From positions 1 through 64,000 of the forward strand of contig JAGYJL010000004.1 of assembly GCA_018402015.1 (NCBI GenBank): 64,000 nt of DNA, written 5' to 3'. The notes below the pieces were generated by a model that saw only the letters and a list, made by a program, of their open reading frames with translations, was not told the DNA's origin and ran no database searches. The stretch's first letter is position 1; every line of letters begins with the position of its first letter. Source of the stretch: Flavobacteriales bacterium (GTDB lineage: Bacteria > Bacteroidota > Bacteroidia > UBA10329). Positions 1 to 10,707 of the stretch are shown piece by piece. Position numbers and translations under genes: made by a program.

Positions 1-660
1 GGTTCCGAGTTGCGGGCACCAATTCACGTAGGCTTCACTCAGATAAGCAATACGATAATTGAGGAGGATTGTTTGTTGTTTCGCTTCATCCCAACTCTTC
101 CATTCATCCGCAGAAAACAAAGGCGTTTCATCGCAGTGCGCGTTCACTTTTGAGTTACCGTTATTCTTGAATTCAGAAATCAGATCAGCAATCGGACGGG
201 CCTTATCGGCAGCGTTATCGTACCACGCATCAAACAATTGCAGGAAGATCCACTGCGTCCATTTGTAGTAAGATGGGTCTGAAGTTCGCACTTCGCGGTC
301 CCAATCGAAACTGAAACCAATGTTGTCCATTTGCCTGCGGAACGTGTCAATATTGGCAACGGTGGTTATTGCAGGATGCGTCCCGGTCTGAATCGCGTAC
401 TGCTCGGCAGGCAATCCGAACGAATCATATCCCATTGGATGCAGCACATTGAAGCCTTTAAGGCGCTTGTAGCGCGCGTAAATGTCGGAGGCAATATAGC
501 CGAGCGGATGACCCACATGTAATCCAGCACCAGAAGGGTAGGGAAACATATCCAGCACATAGAATGGTTGTTTTGCAGAGGCATTTTTTGCTTCAAACGT
601 TTTGTTCTTGGCCCAATACTGTTGCCACTTCTTCTCGATCTTCTCTGGGTGATATTGCAT
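1..660 (-). CDS. leuS: Leucyl-tRNA synthetase, N-terminal part (runs off the window start)
   Basis: Reverse-strand translation from ATG at 660: [25 protein letters not shown]...[61 protein letters not shown]-type motif HVGH. Missing from the ORF track because it is open at the edge. Confidence 0.95.
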   Translation of the reverse strand, partial: MQYHPEKIEKKWQQYWAKNKTFEAKNASAKQPFYVLDMFPYPSGAGLHVGHPLGYIASDIYARYKRLKGFNVLHPMGYDSFGLPAEQYAIQTGTHPAITTVANIDTFRRQMDNIGFSFDWDREVRTSDPSYYKWTQWIFLQLFDAWYDNAADKARPIADLISEFKNNGNSKVNAHCDETPLFSADEWKSWDEAKQQTILLNYRIAYLSEAYVNWCPQLGT

Positions 661-766
661 GCTTTGATTTTTCGAAGCGCGAAGTTAACGATCAACACTT
701 CTTAAATCGAGTTAAAACGGTCTTTGTCGGTAGGCAAAAAGTGTAATTTAGCCCGACCTGATAACA

Positions 767-1645
767 ATGGCAGCAGCAGAAGAAAAGGCACACAAGCGGC
801 AGATATGGCGGAGTAACATCACGGCCATGGTGAGTATTTCGCTGGTACTTTTCATGCTTGGGCTGTTAGGCCTGGTGTTGCTTTACGCCAATGCACTTTC
901 CAGTTATGTGAAAGAGAATATCGGTTTCACCATCTATATGAAGGATGAAGCAAAGGAGGTGGACATCATTCAATTTCAGAAGTTTCTAGATACATCAGAT
1001 TTCGTAAGGAGTACGAAGTATGTATCGAAAGAAGATGCTGCGGAATACCTTCAAGAGGCGTTGGGTGAGGATTTCGTAGGTTTTATGGGATACAATCCAT
1101 TGAAGCGTTCCATTGACGTGAAGATCAGATCGGACTATGCTAACGAGGAAGGAATTGTGGATATTCAATCAGACCTCCTGAAAAACCCAATGATTCACGA
1201 AATCGATTATCCGGTGGATCTCATCAGGGTTATCAACCGAAACGTTCGTAAAGCGGGAATTGTCATATTTATTTTCTGTGGGCTGCTTTCGGTTATTGCC
1301 ATCTCCTTGATCAACAATAACATCAGGCTTTCAGTCTACTCAAAGCGTTTTCTCATCAACTCAATGAAATTGGTTGGAGCCACACAAGGTTTCATTAGAA
1401 GACCTTTCGTTATTGAAGGAGTATTGCGCGGTCTAATAGGAGCTTTGGTTGCCAATGTATTGCTTGCGGGCGTAATTTATCTGGCTAACCAGAACGTTCC
1501 TGAGTTGTTCGGATTAGAGAATATACAGATCGTACTTACGTTGTTTGCAGTGGTGTTGACGCTCGGATTCATCATTTCATTCTTAAGTACGACATTTGCC
1601 GTAAGAAAATATCTGCGTTTGAACGCAGACGAATTATACTACTGA
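767..1645 (+). CDS. ftsX: Cell division protein FtsX (permease-like)
   Basis: 292 aa, N-terminal TM, large extracytoplasmic loop, three C-terminal TMs, FtsX-like core (INNNIRLSVYSKRFLINSMKLVGAT). Confidence 0.88.
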   Translation: MAAAEEKAHKRQIWRSNITAMVSISLVLFMLGLLGLVLLYANALSSYVKENIGFTIYMKDEAKEVDIIQFQKFLDTSDFVRSTKYVSKEDAAEYLQEALGEDFVGFMGYNPLKRSIDVKIRSDYANEEGIVDIQSDLLKNPMIHEIDYPVDLIRVINRNVRKAGIVIFIFCGLLSVIAISLINNNIRLSVYSKRFLINSMKLVGATQGFIRRPFVIEGVLRGLIGALVANVLLAGVIYLANQNVPELFGLENIQIVLTLFAVVLTLGFIISFLSTTFAVRKYLRLNADELYY

Positions 1646-1647
1646 TC

Positions 1648-1890
1648 ATGGGAAAAGAAACAGAGGGCGAAAAAGAGTTCGCATTCGGGAAAGAGAATTA
1701 CATCATCACTATAGCTGGGCTTCTCTTTATCATGGTAGGCTTCATCCTCATGGCAGGTGGTGGCCCTGAAGATCCAACAGCTTTCAGCGAAGAGATCTTC
1801 AGCACCAGAAGAATAACGATTGCCCCAATAGTAGTATTGATTGGTTTCGCGTTGGAGATCATCGGTATCATGTACCGCTCTAAATCCTGA
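1648..1890 (+). CDS. DUF3098 family small membrane protein
   Basis: 80 aa two-TM protein (FAFGKENYIITIAGLLFIMVGFILMAGGGPEDP), between ftsX and uppP as is common in Bacteroidota. Confidence 0.75.
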   Translation: MGKETEGEKEFAFGKENYIITIAGLLFIMVGFILMAGGGPEDPTAFSEEIFSTRRITIAPIVVLIGFALEIIGIMYRSKS

Positions 1891-1893
1891 TAA

Positions 1894-2694
1894 ATGGGTT
1901 TTTGGGAAGCCCTTATTCTCGGCATTATTCAAGGCCTCACGGAATTCCTTCCAGTAAGCAGCAGTGGCCATCTCGAACTTGGAAAAGCAATTTTCGGAGA
2001 CAATAGTCTACCAGAAGAGAGTTTGCTTTTCACGGTCGTGGTCCATGCTGCCACTGCCCTTAGTACCATAGTGGTATTCAGAAAAGACATTTGGACCATC
2101 ATTAAAGGCCTTTTCCAATTCAAGCGAAACGAAGAATCTGAATTCTCTCTCAAGATCATCATCTCCATGGTGCCCGCTGCCATTGTCGGCATTTTGTTCG
2201 ATGAGCAGATAGAGGCGCTTTTCAGCAGACAGATTCTGCTCGTAGGTTGTATGCTTCTGGTTACAGGAGGGCTGTTGTTTCTTGCAGACAAGGCCAAGAA
2301 CACCAACAAACCTGTGAGTTTTCAGAATTCATTGATTATTGGAATTTCTCAGGCGATAGCCATTCTGCCCGGAATAAGCCGTTCGGGAGCTACCATCTCC
2401 ACCTCGGTTCTGTTGGGAATAGACCGCGATAAGGCTGCGCGGTTCTCCTTCCTAATGGTTGTTCCGCTTATCCTCGGCAAGATTGCCAAGGATATTTTGG
2501 ATGGTGCACTCGGAGCAGATTTTGTCAACTCCATGCCGTTGGTGGTAGGTTTCACAGGCGCATTCTGTGCTGGTTTGGTTGCCTGTCAGTGGATGATATC
2601 CTTGGTTCGAAACGCTCAATTGCGCTATTTCTCTTACTACTGTTTTGCAGTAGGTTTTGTAGCTGTTGTTGTAGCCATAATGCCAAAAGTCTAG
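1894..2694 (+). CDS. uppP: Undecaprenyl-diphosphate phosphatase (BacA/UppP)
   Basis: ALILGIIQGLTEFLPVSSSGHLEL and PGISRSGATIS signature motifs. Confidence 0.95.
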   Translation: MGFWEALILGIIQGLTEFLPVSSSGHLELGKAIFGDNSLPEESLLFTVVVHAATALSTIVVFRKDIWTIIKGLFQFKRNEESEFSLKIIISMVPAAIVGILFDEQIEALFSRQILLVGCMLLVTGGLLFLADKAKNTNKPVSFQNSLIIGISQAIAILPGISRSGATISTSVLLGIDRDKAARFSFLMVVPLILGKIAKDILDGALGADFVNSMPLVVGFTGAFCAGLVACQWMISLVRNAQLRYFSYYCFAVGFVAVVVAIMPKV

Positions 2695-2695
2695 T

Positions 2696-3418
2696 TTGAG
2701 CACGCTCGAATTTCAAAAAGGCGAAGTGATGCTTTTCGATAAGCCACTTGGCGTGTCGAGTTTTTCCATTGTGAATCGTGTTCGCGGAATCATCAAACGC
2801 AAACTGAAGGTTAAGAATATCAAGGTTGGCCACGCAGGAACGCTCGATCCCCTTGCTACGGGGCTTTTGGTGATCTGCACAGGCAAGATGACCAAATCCA
2901 TTTCTGCCATACAAGATGCGGAGAAGGAATACACTGGAACCATTACCCTTGGAGGCATGACACCATCTTACGACCTGGAATCTGAAGTTGAGACCGGTTT
3001 TCCTATAGATCACATAACCGAAGAACTTGTTCGCCAAACGGCTAAGCAGTTTGAAGGCCAGATCGATCAGATGCCACCCGCCTTTTCCGCCAAACAGGTA
3101 GACGGAAAACGTGCCTACGAACTAGCGAGGAAAGGCGAGGAAGTGGTGCTTCAGACCAAACGGATCACCATTCGCGAATTTGAGATAGTAGATTTCCGAG
3201 CAGGAGAAATGCCAGAGGTTGATTTTCGCGTTTCCTGTACAAAAGGAACATACATCCGTTCCTTAGCTCACGATTTTGGCAAAGCCCTCCATTCTGGCGG
3301 ATACCTCTCTGCTTTAAGAAGAACACGCATCGGTAAATACGCGATAGAAGATGCGATTACTGCCGACCAGTTTCAATTCCTAATGCACGGAGACGAATGG
3401 GAAACAAGACAGGGCTGA
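2696..3418 (+). CDS. truB: tRNA pseudouridine(55) synthase TruB (TTG start)
   Basis: [42 protein letters not shown]. Confidence 0.95.
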   Translation: MSTLEFQKGEVMLFDKPLGVSSFSIVNRVRGIIKRKLKVKNIKVGHAGTLDPLATGLLVICTGKMTKSISAIQDAEKEYTGTITLGGMTPSYDLESEVETGFPIDHITEELVRQTAKQFEGQIDQMPPAFSAKQVDGKRAYELARKGEEVVLQTKRITIREFEIVDFRAGEMPEVDFRVSCTKGTYIRSLAHDFGKALHSGGYLSALRRTRIGKYAIEDAITADQFQFLMHGDEWETRQG

Positions 3419-3485
3419 AACACGAACTCTTTTCTTACCTTCGCAGCCCCATAAAAAATGGGCCCGTAAGCTCAATACATACACT

Positions 3486-4535
3486 ATGAAATTATCACAA
3501 TTCAAATTTGACATTCCGCAAGAACTGATCGCCTATTATCCAGCTCCAGACAGAGAGGAGAGCCGATTGATGGTGCTTGATCGCAAAGCAGGAACAATTG
3601 AACACAAACTTTTTAAAGACGTTCTCGATTATTTCGATGATGGCGATTCAATGCTGTTGAACAACACACGTGTGTTCCCAGCAAGATTGATAGGAAAGAA
3701 AGAGAAGACCGAAGCGAAGATTGAGGTTTTTCTACTTAGAGAATTGAACCGCGAGAGCCTTCTTTGGGACGTACTGGTTGATCCAGCCCGTAAGATCAGA
3801 ATTGGTAACAAGCTTTACTTCGGAGACGATGATAGCTTGGTTGCTGAAGTAATTGATAACACTACATCGAGAGGTAGAACACTACGTTTCCTTTATGATG
3901 GCCCGCATGATGAGTTTAAGAAAACCATCTTCGACATGGGCGAAACGCCACTTCCGAAATACATCAAGCGTGCCGCAGAGCCAGAAGATGAGGAGCGTTA
4001 TCAAACCGTATTTGCAAAGCACGAAGGTGCTGTTGCGGCTCCAACAGCTGGTCTGCACTTCAGTAAGCAATTGTTGAAGCGATTGGAACTGAAAGGCGTG
4101 AATTTCGCAGAGCTGACACTTCATGTTGGTCTTGGAACCTTCCGCTCAGTTGAGGTAGAAGACCTTACCAAGCATAAAATGGACAGTGAGCAGTTGATCA
4201 TCACGCAAGAAGCGTGCGATATTGTTAACGCTTCTAAAGATGCAAGGAAGAAGGTCTGTGCAGTTGGAACAACAACTGTTCGTGCAGCAGAAACATCTGT
4301 AAGTACAATCGGTCATATGAAGCCGTATGACGGTTGGACGAATAAATTCATCTTTCCTCCACACGATTTCCAAGTACCTAACTGTATGATCACCAACTTC
4401 CATATGCCACAATCTACATTGTTGATGATGGTTGCAGCATTTGCCGGATATGATTTCATGCGCGAAGCATATGATCAAGCAATTAAGGAGAAATACAGAT
4501 TCTACTCTTACGGAGATGCAATGCTGATCCTGTAA
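3486..4535 (+). CDS. queA: S-adenosylmethionine:tRNA ribosyltransferase-isomerase
   Basis: [33 protein letters not shown]...[11 protein letters not shown]; full-length QueA-like 349 aa. Confidence 0.95.
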   Translation: MKLSQFKFDIPQELIAYYPAPDREESRLMVLDRKAGTIEHKLFKDVLDYFDDGDSMLLNNTRVFPARLIGKKEKTEAKIEVFLLRELNRESLLWDVLVDPARKIRIGNKLYFGDDDSLVAEVIDNTTSRGRTLRFLYDGPHDEFKKTIFDMGETPLPKYIKRAAEPEDEERYQTVFAKHEGAVAAPTAGLHFSKQLLKRLELKGVNFAELTLHVGLGTFRSVEVEDLTKHKMDSEQLIITQEACDIVNASKDARKKVCAVGTTTVRAAETSVSTIGHMKPYDGWTNKFIFPPHDFQVPNCMITNFHMPQSTLLMMVAAFAGYDFMREAYDQAIKEKYRFYSYGDAMLIL

Positions 4536-4555
4536 GTGTTTAGAAAGCTTAATTT

Positions 4556-4592
4556 AAGCCCCGATTGTCACATGATGGTCGGGGCTTTTTCT
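4556..4592 (+). terminator. Rho-independent terminator downstream of queA
   Basis: AAGCCCCGA (4556-4564) / TCGGGGCTT (4579-4587) perfect 9-bp stem followed by T-tract. Confidence 0.85.
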
Positions 4593-5270
4593 ATGAAAAA
4601 ATCAATGATAATAGTTGCTGGTGGTAGCGGAACCCGAATGGGTGCCGAAATACCAAAGCAATTCATGGAAGTAGCAGGGAAACCTATTTTAATGCATACG
4701 CTCGATGTTCTTCACAATGCAGACAGAACCATGCAGCTCATTTTGGTGCTACCCAACGATCAATTCCAATTTTGGGAATCACTGAAGAATAAGCACCACT
4801 TTAAATTGCAGCATGAAATGGCCGTTGGCGGGGCTACACGGTTTTTATCTGTAAGCAGCGGGCTTGAGAAAGTCACTGGAGAACTTGTTGGTGTTCATGA
4901 TGGCGTTCGGCCGTTTGTGAGTGAGAAAATGGTTGAAACATGCTTTTCCAAGGCGGAAGAAACGGGAGCCGCGGTTCCAGTTGTTCCAATTGTTCAAAGT
5001 CTCAGGCGGTTAGAGGAAGATAGAAGCGAAGCCGTGGACCGGAATTTATTTCGAGCGGTTCAAACACCACAGTGTTTTAAAACCCACATTCTCAAAGCAG
5101 CATTCAAATCGGCCTCCGGAACAGACTATTCTGATGATGCTACCGTTGTTGAAGCCAATGGGCAAACAGTAGCGTTGGTCGATGGCGATCTGATGAATAT
5201 AAAGATCACATCGCCATTGGACATCGAACTTGCTGAATTGATAACAGCAAGACGAACAATCTCGAATTGA
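4593..5270 (+). CDS. ispD: 2-C-methyl-D-erythritol 4-phosphate cytidylyltransferase
   Basis: MKKSMIIVAGGSGTRMGAEIPKQFMEVAGKPILMHT; the track start at 4536 would place the queA terminator inside the CDS, so ATG 4593 is preferred. Confidence 0.92.
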   Translation: MKKSMIIVAGGSGTRMGAEIPKQFMEVAGKPILMHTLDVLHNADRTMQLILVLPNDQFQFWESLKNKHHFKLQHEMAVGGATRFLSVSSGLEKVTGELVGVHDGVRPFVSEKMVETCFSKAEETGAAVPVVPIVQSLRRLEEDRSEAVDRNLFRAVQTPQCFKTHILKAAFKSASGTDYSDDATVVEANGQTVALVDGDLMNIKITSPLDIELAELITARRTISN

Positions 5271-5303
5271 ATTAACATATTCGTGTTAATAGAATAATCT
5301 GCC

Positions 5304-6380
5304 ATGTTCGAACCTTATGTTGCTTGGTTGGGTATACTTGTGGAGAAAGCTATGGGAGAACGAATGACAAAACAGGTTTTGGAGAAGAAATTGAAGTCTG
5401 CAGGACTTCTGCTTTCACCTATTGTTCTATTTGCTGTTCTTTTGTTCTCAGAACCAGTTATGCTGTTTGGATGGACAGATGGCAATAAGGAGAATCCTGA
5501 TTCCGATAAATCCTCTTATCCACACAAGCAACACAGCTACATCAATATTCAAATTGATAGCAGTTTGGCGTACGCACCTTCGCTTATCAAAGCTGGGTTG
5601 GTGTATGATTATACCGAAAACAGATTGGTTTGGGAGAAGAATCTAGAAGAGCAATTTCCCATTGCATCTCTTACAAAGATGATGGTTGCCCTTATTACCA
5701 TGGAGCAAGTAACCGCAGGGATAGTTCACTTAGATGATGTGGTTACCATAAGCCAGAACGCAACTTGGGTTGGCGGTTCAAAGGTTTATGTCAAAGCTGG
5801 TCAGGAACTCACGGTATCCGATCTGCTCGAGGCTGCTATGATCCGTTCTGGAAACGATGCCGCATACGCGTTAGCCGAATTTATTGGTGGTACGGAGGAA
5901 GATTTCGTGTCGCTCATGAATCAGAAATCGGAAGACCTTGGTATGGAATATACCTGTTTCGCCAACTCCACAGGAATGCCAGTAAAGTCTAAGGAACTAT
6001 CCGATAATGAATCTACGGCTGGCGATCTTTTACTACTGGCCAGAGAACTTGTAAAGTACGAGGGGATTCTCAACATGACTTCAAAAAGCACTTCCGATAT
6101 TAGGAATGCAAACGGCATTTACACGTACGATAACCGTAATACTCTTGTGAAAAAGTATGACGAGATAGATGGTCTAAAGACCGGGTTTACCAACGCAGCC
6201 AAATACTGCATTGTAGCTACTTCAAAGCGTTGCGATCATCGCGTTATCACCATACTTTTGGGTGTAGAGACCAAGCATCAACGGTACGATATTGCTGTAA
6301 ATCTCTTCAATAACTATTACTCAACCATTGGTTTGGGTAAACTTGGCGAGGATTTTGAAGAGCGAGCAAGTGCCGATTGA
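5304..6380 (+). CDS. D-alanyl-D-alanine carboxypeptidase (PBP5/DacA-like)
   Basis: SxxK (SLTKMM), SxN (SGND) and KTG (KTGFTN) motifs in canonical order. Confidence 0.92.
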   Translation: MFEPYVAWLGILVEKAMGERMTKQVLEKKLKSAGLLLSPIVLFAVLLFSEPVMLFGWTDGNKENPDSDKSSYPHKQHSYINIQIDSSLAYAPSLIKAGLVYDYTENRLVWEKNLEEQFPIASLTKMMVALITMEQVTAGIVHLDDVVTISQNATWVGGSKVYVKAGQELTVSDLLEAAMIRSGNDAAYALAEFIGGTEEDFVSLMNQKSEDLGMEYTCFANSTGMPVKSKELSDNESTAGDLLLLARELVKYEGILNMTSKSTSDIRNANGIYTYDNRNTLVKKYDEIDGLKTGFTNAAKYCIVATSKRCDHRVITILLGVETKHQRYDIAVNLFNNYYSTIGLGKLGEDFEERASAD

Positions 6381-6404
6381 ACAATAACCATTTAAAAACA
6401 GAAC

Positions 6405-6962
6405 ATGAGAATTTTTGCATTGATGCTACTAGCATCGCTATCAATTAACGCCTTTGGCCAAAAGAAAGGCGAACTGAACTGGCCAGCCATGCAGGTTGAC
6501 CCTAAGACCAATTTGATAACCTATACCGAAGTACCAGAAGTGGATGGAGTATCAGCTGCAGACATTTACGACCGCGCCATGAAATGGGGAGGTGAGTATT
6601 TCAAGAATTTCTCTGAGAAATTAAAGAAGCAAGACAAAGCTGCTGGAGAAATGGAGATATTCTACCGTTTCCCGATCTATGCTTACGACAAGAAAGGAGT
6701 TAAAACAACCACCAAGCAAGGTTTGGCACAGTTTACCCTTACCATTATGTTCAAGGATGGTCGATACAAGTACACCATAACCGACCTTAATCTAAAAGCA
6801 ACGAGCTACATGCCATTAGAGCCATGGTTGGATAGAGAAGATCCAGATGCTGAGAATCATTCTTATTATCTAACTGATATCGATACAGAGATCCGAGCGA
6901 TCATAGATAGTATGAAAGCAGGGCTAGATACCAGTGGACCGAAATCCTCGGAAGATTGGTGA
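6405..6962 (+). CDS. DUF4468 domain-containing secreted protein
   Basis: Signal peptide MRIFALMLLASLSINAFGQ followed by a DUF4468-like region (YTEVPEVDGVSAADIYDRAMKW...). Confidence 0.6.
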   Translation: MRIFALMLLASLSINAFGQKKGELNWPAMQVDPKTNLITYTEVPEVDGVSAADIYDRAMKWGGEYFKNFSEKLKKQDKAAGEMEIFYRFPIYAYDKKGVKTTTKQGLAQFTLTIMFKDGRYKYTITDLNLKATSYMPLEPWLDREDPDAENHSYYLTDIDTEIRAIIDSMKAGLDTSGPKSSEDW

Positions 6963-8147
6963 TCACATAATGCGTTGTACAGAAGCCGCTGAAAGGTTTC
7001 CAGTTTCAACGTCAAGGTTCTTTAACCAAAGAACTCCAGGCAGTTTCCCTTTTTGGAAGCTGCCTTTTTCTTGGTCTAAATTCAGGGCGCTTGCTCCGTT
7101 CAGCGTGGCAATTTTCAGTAATTGGCCTACGGTCAGCTGCGGATGATACTGCTGAATCAAGCGTAATTCCTCGAACACGCTCAGTTGATGATTACTTGCC
7201 AGACTATCGGTTCCAACGCAGACTTTAGCTCCACTTTCCAACCAGATCGGAACATTCGGAACACGGTTTTCTATATACAGATTGGCATTTGGGCAAGCAC
7301 ACCAGAAAAGGTTGCTTCGGCTTTGGTTGGCGCTTACGAATTCTTCTGGTCTTGTCTGTGCATTATGAACCAGAATAGCATTCTGATCCTGTGGGAGTTC
7401 TCTAAGATGATAATCCAAAGAACTCGCAAACTGCGGTTCGAAATCGGAAAAATCCTCACCGAACTTTTGAAAGATCTCCACCAACTCTCCGCTGCCAGAA
7501 ACAAACATTTCGTTTTCGCTTGCAGTCTCTTGGTTGTGTATGCTAATGGTTCCTGTAAAATTCTCCTGTTGTTCTCTTATTCCTGAGAATAATTGTTTGC
7601 TTACAGAATACGGTGCGTGCGGAACGATGGTCGCCCTTAGCCCGCGTTCCTTATACTGGCTTGCCACTCGAATTCCTTCTTGCAAGACCTCATCTGCTCG
7701 CGATGAATCGAATGAGAATACTTCTACGAACGAATGATATTTGATCCTGCTGCTGGCTTTGATCTCTAACGTATCAGCGGTGTTGCAGATATCGCCAACG
7801 GCTTCAATACCATTCCGCCACATTTCCTCATCGGCCAATTTGATGGCTTCAAGTTTCTGGTCGGCATTCTCGTGTCTGCGAGAAACGATCTGCATGATGA
7901 ATTCAGGCAGCCCCGTCTTTTCAGGAACGAGACCTTTCATGTGCGATAGTTCCAGATGGCAATGCGTGTTGACAAAGCCCGGGCATAGCGCGCCTCTAAA
8001 ACGCTCTATCCGACTTTTCTCAGGAGCGCTAGAATCGCTTTCTGATAGAATGTCTATGATCTTTCCTTCTGGTCCTAAAACCAGAATTCCGTTAGGTATT
8101 GGCGCAGTATGAATCGGAAAGATGAGGTCGGCAGAGAGGAATCGCAT
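6963..8147 (-). CDS. Amidohydrolase family protein (chlorohydrolase / aminofutalosine deaminase-like)
   Basis: GFVNTHCHLELSHMKG metal-binding motif, VPHAPYSVS, GTDSLASNHQLSVFEEL. Confidence 0.82.
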   Translation of the reverse strand: MRFLSADLIFPIHTAPIPNGILVLGPEGKIIDILSESDSSAPEKSRIERFRGALCPGFVNTHCHLELSHMKGLVPEKTGLPEFIMQIVSRRHENADQKLEAIKLADEEMWRNGIEAVGDICNTADTLEIKASSRIKYHSFVEVFSFDSSRADEVLQEGIRVASQYKERGLRATIVPHAPYSVSKQLFSGIREQQENFTGTISIHNQETASENEMFVSGSGELVEIFQKFGEDFSDFEPQFASSLDYHLRELPQDQNAILVHNAQTRPEEFVSANQSRSNLFWCACPNANLYIENRVPNVPIWLESGAKVCVGTDSLASNHQLSVFEELRLIQQYHPQLTVGQLLKIATLNGASALNLDQEKGSFQKGKLPGVLWLKNLDVETGNLSAASVQRIM

Positions 8148-8171
8148 TGTAAGCCTGTATCTTTGTGCAAT

Positions 8172-9215
8172 ATGGCTGAGAAACAGGACATACGCGCGTT
8201 ATCTGACGATGAAATTAGTGCATTTTTCATCGCCAATGGAGAGAAGGCATTTCGTGCAAAACAAGTGAGCGAATGGCTTTGGAAGAAGGCAATTCACTCC
8301 TTCGATGATATGACCAATCTATCCAAGTCTACAAGAGACCTGCTTACCGAGAATTTCGTGATCAATGCAGTTTCGGTAGATGAGATGCAGATAAGTGAGG
8401 ATCGGACCATCAAAAGTTCATTCAAAACAGCTGATGGAAAATTTGTGGAAGGCGTACTCATTCCTACAGCCAGTAGAATGACTGCCTGTATTTCATCACA
8501 GATAGGGTGTAGTCTTAGTTGCAAGTTTTGCGCTACCGGAAGGCTTGATAGGTTACGCAATCTGAATGCCGATGAGATTTTCGATCAAGTGGTTCACATT
8601 GCGCGTCAGTCGGAATCTGAATATGGAATTCCGCTAAGCAACATCGTTTACATGGGTATGGGAGAACCGCTGCTCAACTATAAGAACGTATTGGAAAGTA
8701 TTGACCGCATCACTTCCGAAAGCGGTTTGGGCATGTCACCCAAAAGAATTACTGTTTCTACGGCCGGAATTGCTAAGATGATCCGCAAACTGGCTGACGA
8801 CAAGGTGAAGTTCAACCTTGCTTTGTCCTTGCATGCTGCCAACGAGAAGAAGCGCGATTATATTATGCCAATAAACGAGTCGAACAATCTAGAGGTACTA
8901 GCAAACGAAATGCGCTACTTCTACGATCAAACCGGAACGCGTCCAACTCTCGAGTACATCATCTTCAAGGATTTTAACGATTCGTTGGAAGACGCGAGAG
9001 AACTCGCAGAATTCTGTAAGAATTTCCCAACCAAGATCAATATCATCGAATATAATCCCATCGATGGTGGAGAATTCCGAAAGGCCGATATCGCCAAAAC
9101 AGACAAATTCAAATTGTATCTGGAGGAGCGGAACCTCATTGTCAATATCAGAAGAAGTAGAGGAAAGGACATAGATGCCGCTTGCGGACAATTGGCCAAT
9201 AAACTTTCTGCGTAA
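8172..9215 (+). CDS. rlmN: 23S rRNA (adenine(2503)-C2)-methyltransferase RlmN
   Basis: CSLSCKFCATG radical SAM CxxxCxxC; start moved to ATG 8172 (MAEKQDIRAL), avoiding overlap with the divergent amidohydrolase. Confidence 0.95.
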   Translation: MAEKQDIRALSDDEISAFFIANGEKAFRAKQVSEWLWKKAIHSFDDMTNLSKSTRDLLTENFVINAVSVDEMQISEDRTIKSSFKTADGKFVEGVLIPTASRMTACISSQIGCSLSCKFCATGRLDRLRNLNADEIFDQVVHIARQSESEYGIPLSNIVYMGMGEPLLNYKNVLESIDRITSESGLGMSPKRITVSTAGIAKMIRKLADDKVKFNLALSLHAANEKKRDYIMPINESNNLEVLANEMRYFYDQTGTRPTLEYIIFKDFNDSLEDARELAEFCKNFPTKINIIEYNPIDGGEFRKADIAKTDKFKLYLEERNLIVNIRRSRGKDIDAACGQLANKLSA

Positions 9216-9246
9216 ATAGCTTGTTTAGTTACATTCGTCCGCTACG

Positions 9247-10221
9247 TTGGCTTCACTCAATGACATACAGAAACCCATCCGACTAGAGATGGAGGAATTT
9301 GAAGGACGATTCCGTTCTTCTATGCGAAGTGAAGTTGCCCTTCTCGATAAGATCACGCATTACATCGTTAAGCGAAAAGGCAAGCAAATGCGGCCCATGT
9401 TCGTGTTTCTAACAGCTAAAATGCTCGATGACACGAATGATACCACCTATCGTGCAGCCACATTGATTGAACTATTGCACACGGCCACTTTGGTGCATGA
9501 TGATGTGGTAGATGATTCACAGAAACGGAGAGGTTTCTTCAGCATCAATGCATTATGGAAGAATAAAGTAGCCGTGCTGGTAGGCGATTACCTTTTGAGT
9601 CGCGGATTGCTGCTATCTGTAAAACATAAGGATTACAGACTGCTGGAGATCACGTCCAATTCGGTGCGTGAAATGAGTGAAGGCGAGCTGCTTCAGATGG
9701 AAAAGGCACGCAAACTGGATATTACCGAGGAGGTTTATTTCAATATCATCCGTCAGAAAACGGCTTCGCTTATTGCCAGTTGTTGTGCTTCTGGAGCTGC
9801 AAGCGTTTCGGAAGATGAAACACTGATAGAGAAGATGCGATTGTTCGGGGAAACGGTTGGAATTGCATTTCAAATACGGGACGATCTGTTCGATTACGGA
9901 AGCGATTCGAACATCGGAAAACCAACCGGCATCGATATCAAAGAGAAGAAGATGACGCTTCCGTTGATCTATGCGCTGAATAGATCGGACCGTTCAGAAA
10001 AGCGTTTCATCATCAATACCATAAAGAATCACAACACGGACGAAAAGCGAGTTGCTCAGGTGATTGATATGGTGAAAAAGAAAGGCGGTATTGATTACAC
10101 CGTAACTCGGATGAACGAGTATCGAGACGCGGCAATCGGAATGCTGAAAGATCTGCCGAATAATCCAGCTAAAGAATCGCTGATCCAACTGGTCAATTTT
10201 GTAATTGACCGAACCAAGTGA
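9247..10221 (+). CDS. Polyprenyl (octaprenyl-type) diphosphate synthase (TTG start)
   Basis: HDDVVDD and IRDDLFDYG Asp-rich motifs. Confidence 0.93.
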   Translation: MASLNDIQKPIRLEMEEFEGRFRSSMRSEVALLDKITHYIVKRKGKQMRPMFVFLTAKMLDDTNDTTYRAATLIELLHTATLVHDDVVDDSQKRRGFFSINALWKNKVAVLVGDYLLSRGLLLSVKHKDYRLLEITSNSVREMSEGELLQMEKARKLDITEEVYFNIIRQKTASLIASCCASGAASVSEDETLIEKMRLFGETVGIAFQIRDDLFDYGSDSNIGKPTGIDIKEKKMTLPLIYALNRSDRSEKRFIINTIKNHNTDEKRVAQVIDMVKKKGGIDYTVTRMNEYRDAAIGMLKDLPNNPAKESLIQLVNFVIDRTK

Positions 10222-10225
10222 CCTT

Positions 10226-10672
10226 TTAGGAAAGCAGTTGTTTTACAACCATTGAGATGGTTTTTCCATCTGCTTTACCCGCCAACTCTGCAGATGCTGC
10301 GCCCATCACTTTGCCCATATCCTGTGGTCCGGCAGCGCCAACCTTGTCAATAATGGCCTGAAGTATAGGCTTCAATTCATCTTCTGTAAGCTGCTTAGGT
10401 AAGTATCTCTCAATAATGGCAGCTTCAGCTAGTTCCGGGTCGGCCAGGTCATTCCTTCCTTGACCCTTATACAACTCTGCACTTTCCTTACGCTGTTTTA
10501 CCAGTTTCTGAAGCATTTTAATTCCCGCCTCATCCGAAGATTCGCCACCGCCTTTCTCCGTAGCCGCCAAAAGCAATTGCGATTTTATAGCACGCAAAGC
10601 AGTTAACGTAGTGGTATCCTTGGCCTTCATGGCCTCTTTCAGGTCGTTGTTTATTTGGTCGGTTAAACTCAT
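10226..10672 (-). CDS. GatB/YqeY domain-containing protein
   Basis: MSLTDQINNDLKEAMKAKDTTTLTALRAIKSQL...; typical YqeY family. Confidence 0.92.
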   Translation of the reverse strand: MSLTDQINNDLKEAMKAKDTTTLTALRAIKSQLLLAATEKGGGESSDEAGIKMLQKLVKQRKESAELYKGQGRNDLADPELAEAAIIERYLPKQLTEDELKPILQAIIDKVGAAGPQDMGKVMGAASAELAGKADGKTISMVVKQLLS

Positions 10673-10707
10673 TTTTCAATCTTTTTGTAATGACTCAGTG
10701 CTGATTT

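Noticed and set aside
331-746. Short ORFs 331..522, 366..698, 564..746 near the window start
   Set aside because: The minus strand encodes the leuS N-terminus here in a different frame; the short ORFs are artefacts of the truncated gene being absent from the track.
1639-1971. Antisense ORFs overlapping DUF3098/uppP (1639..1971, 1698..1925, 1929..2309)
   Set aside because: No coding signature; fully covered by well-supported plus-strand genes.
3421-3485. Possible preQ1 riboswitch in the queA leader (small CCCAT-AAAAA-ATGGG hairpin)
   Set aside because: The leader lacks the preQ1-I aptamer pattern (GC-rich P1, A-rich tail pairing into the loop) and the hairpin is weak. QueA leader placement alone is not sufficient evidence.
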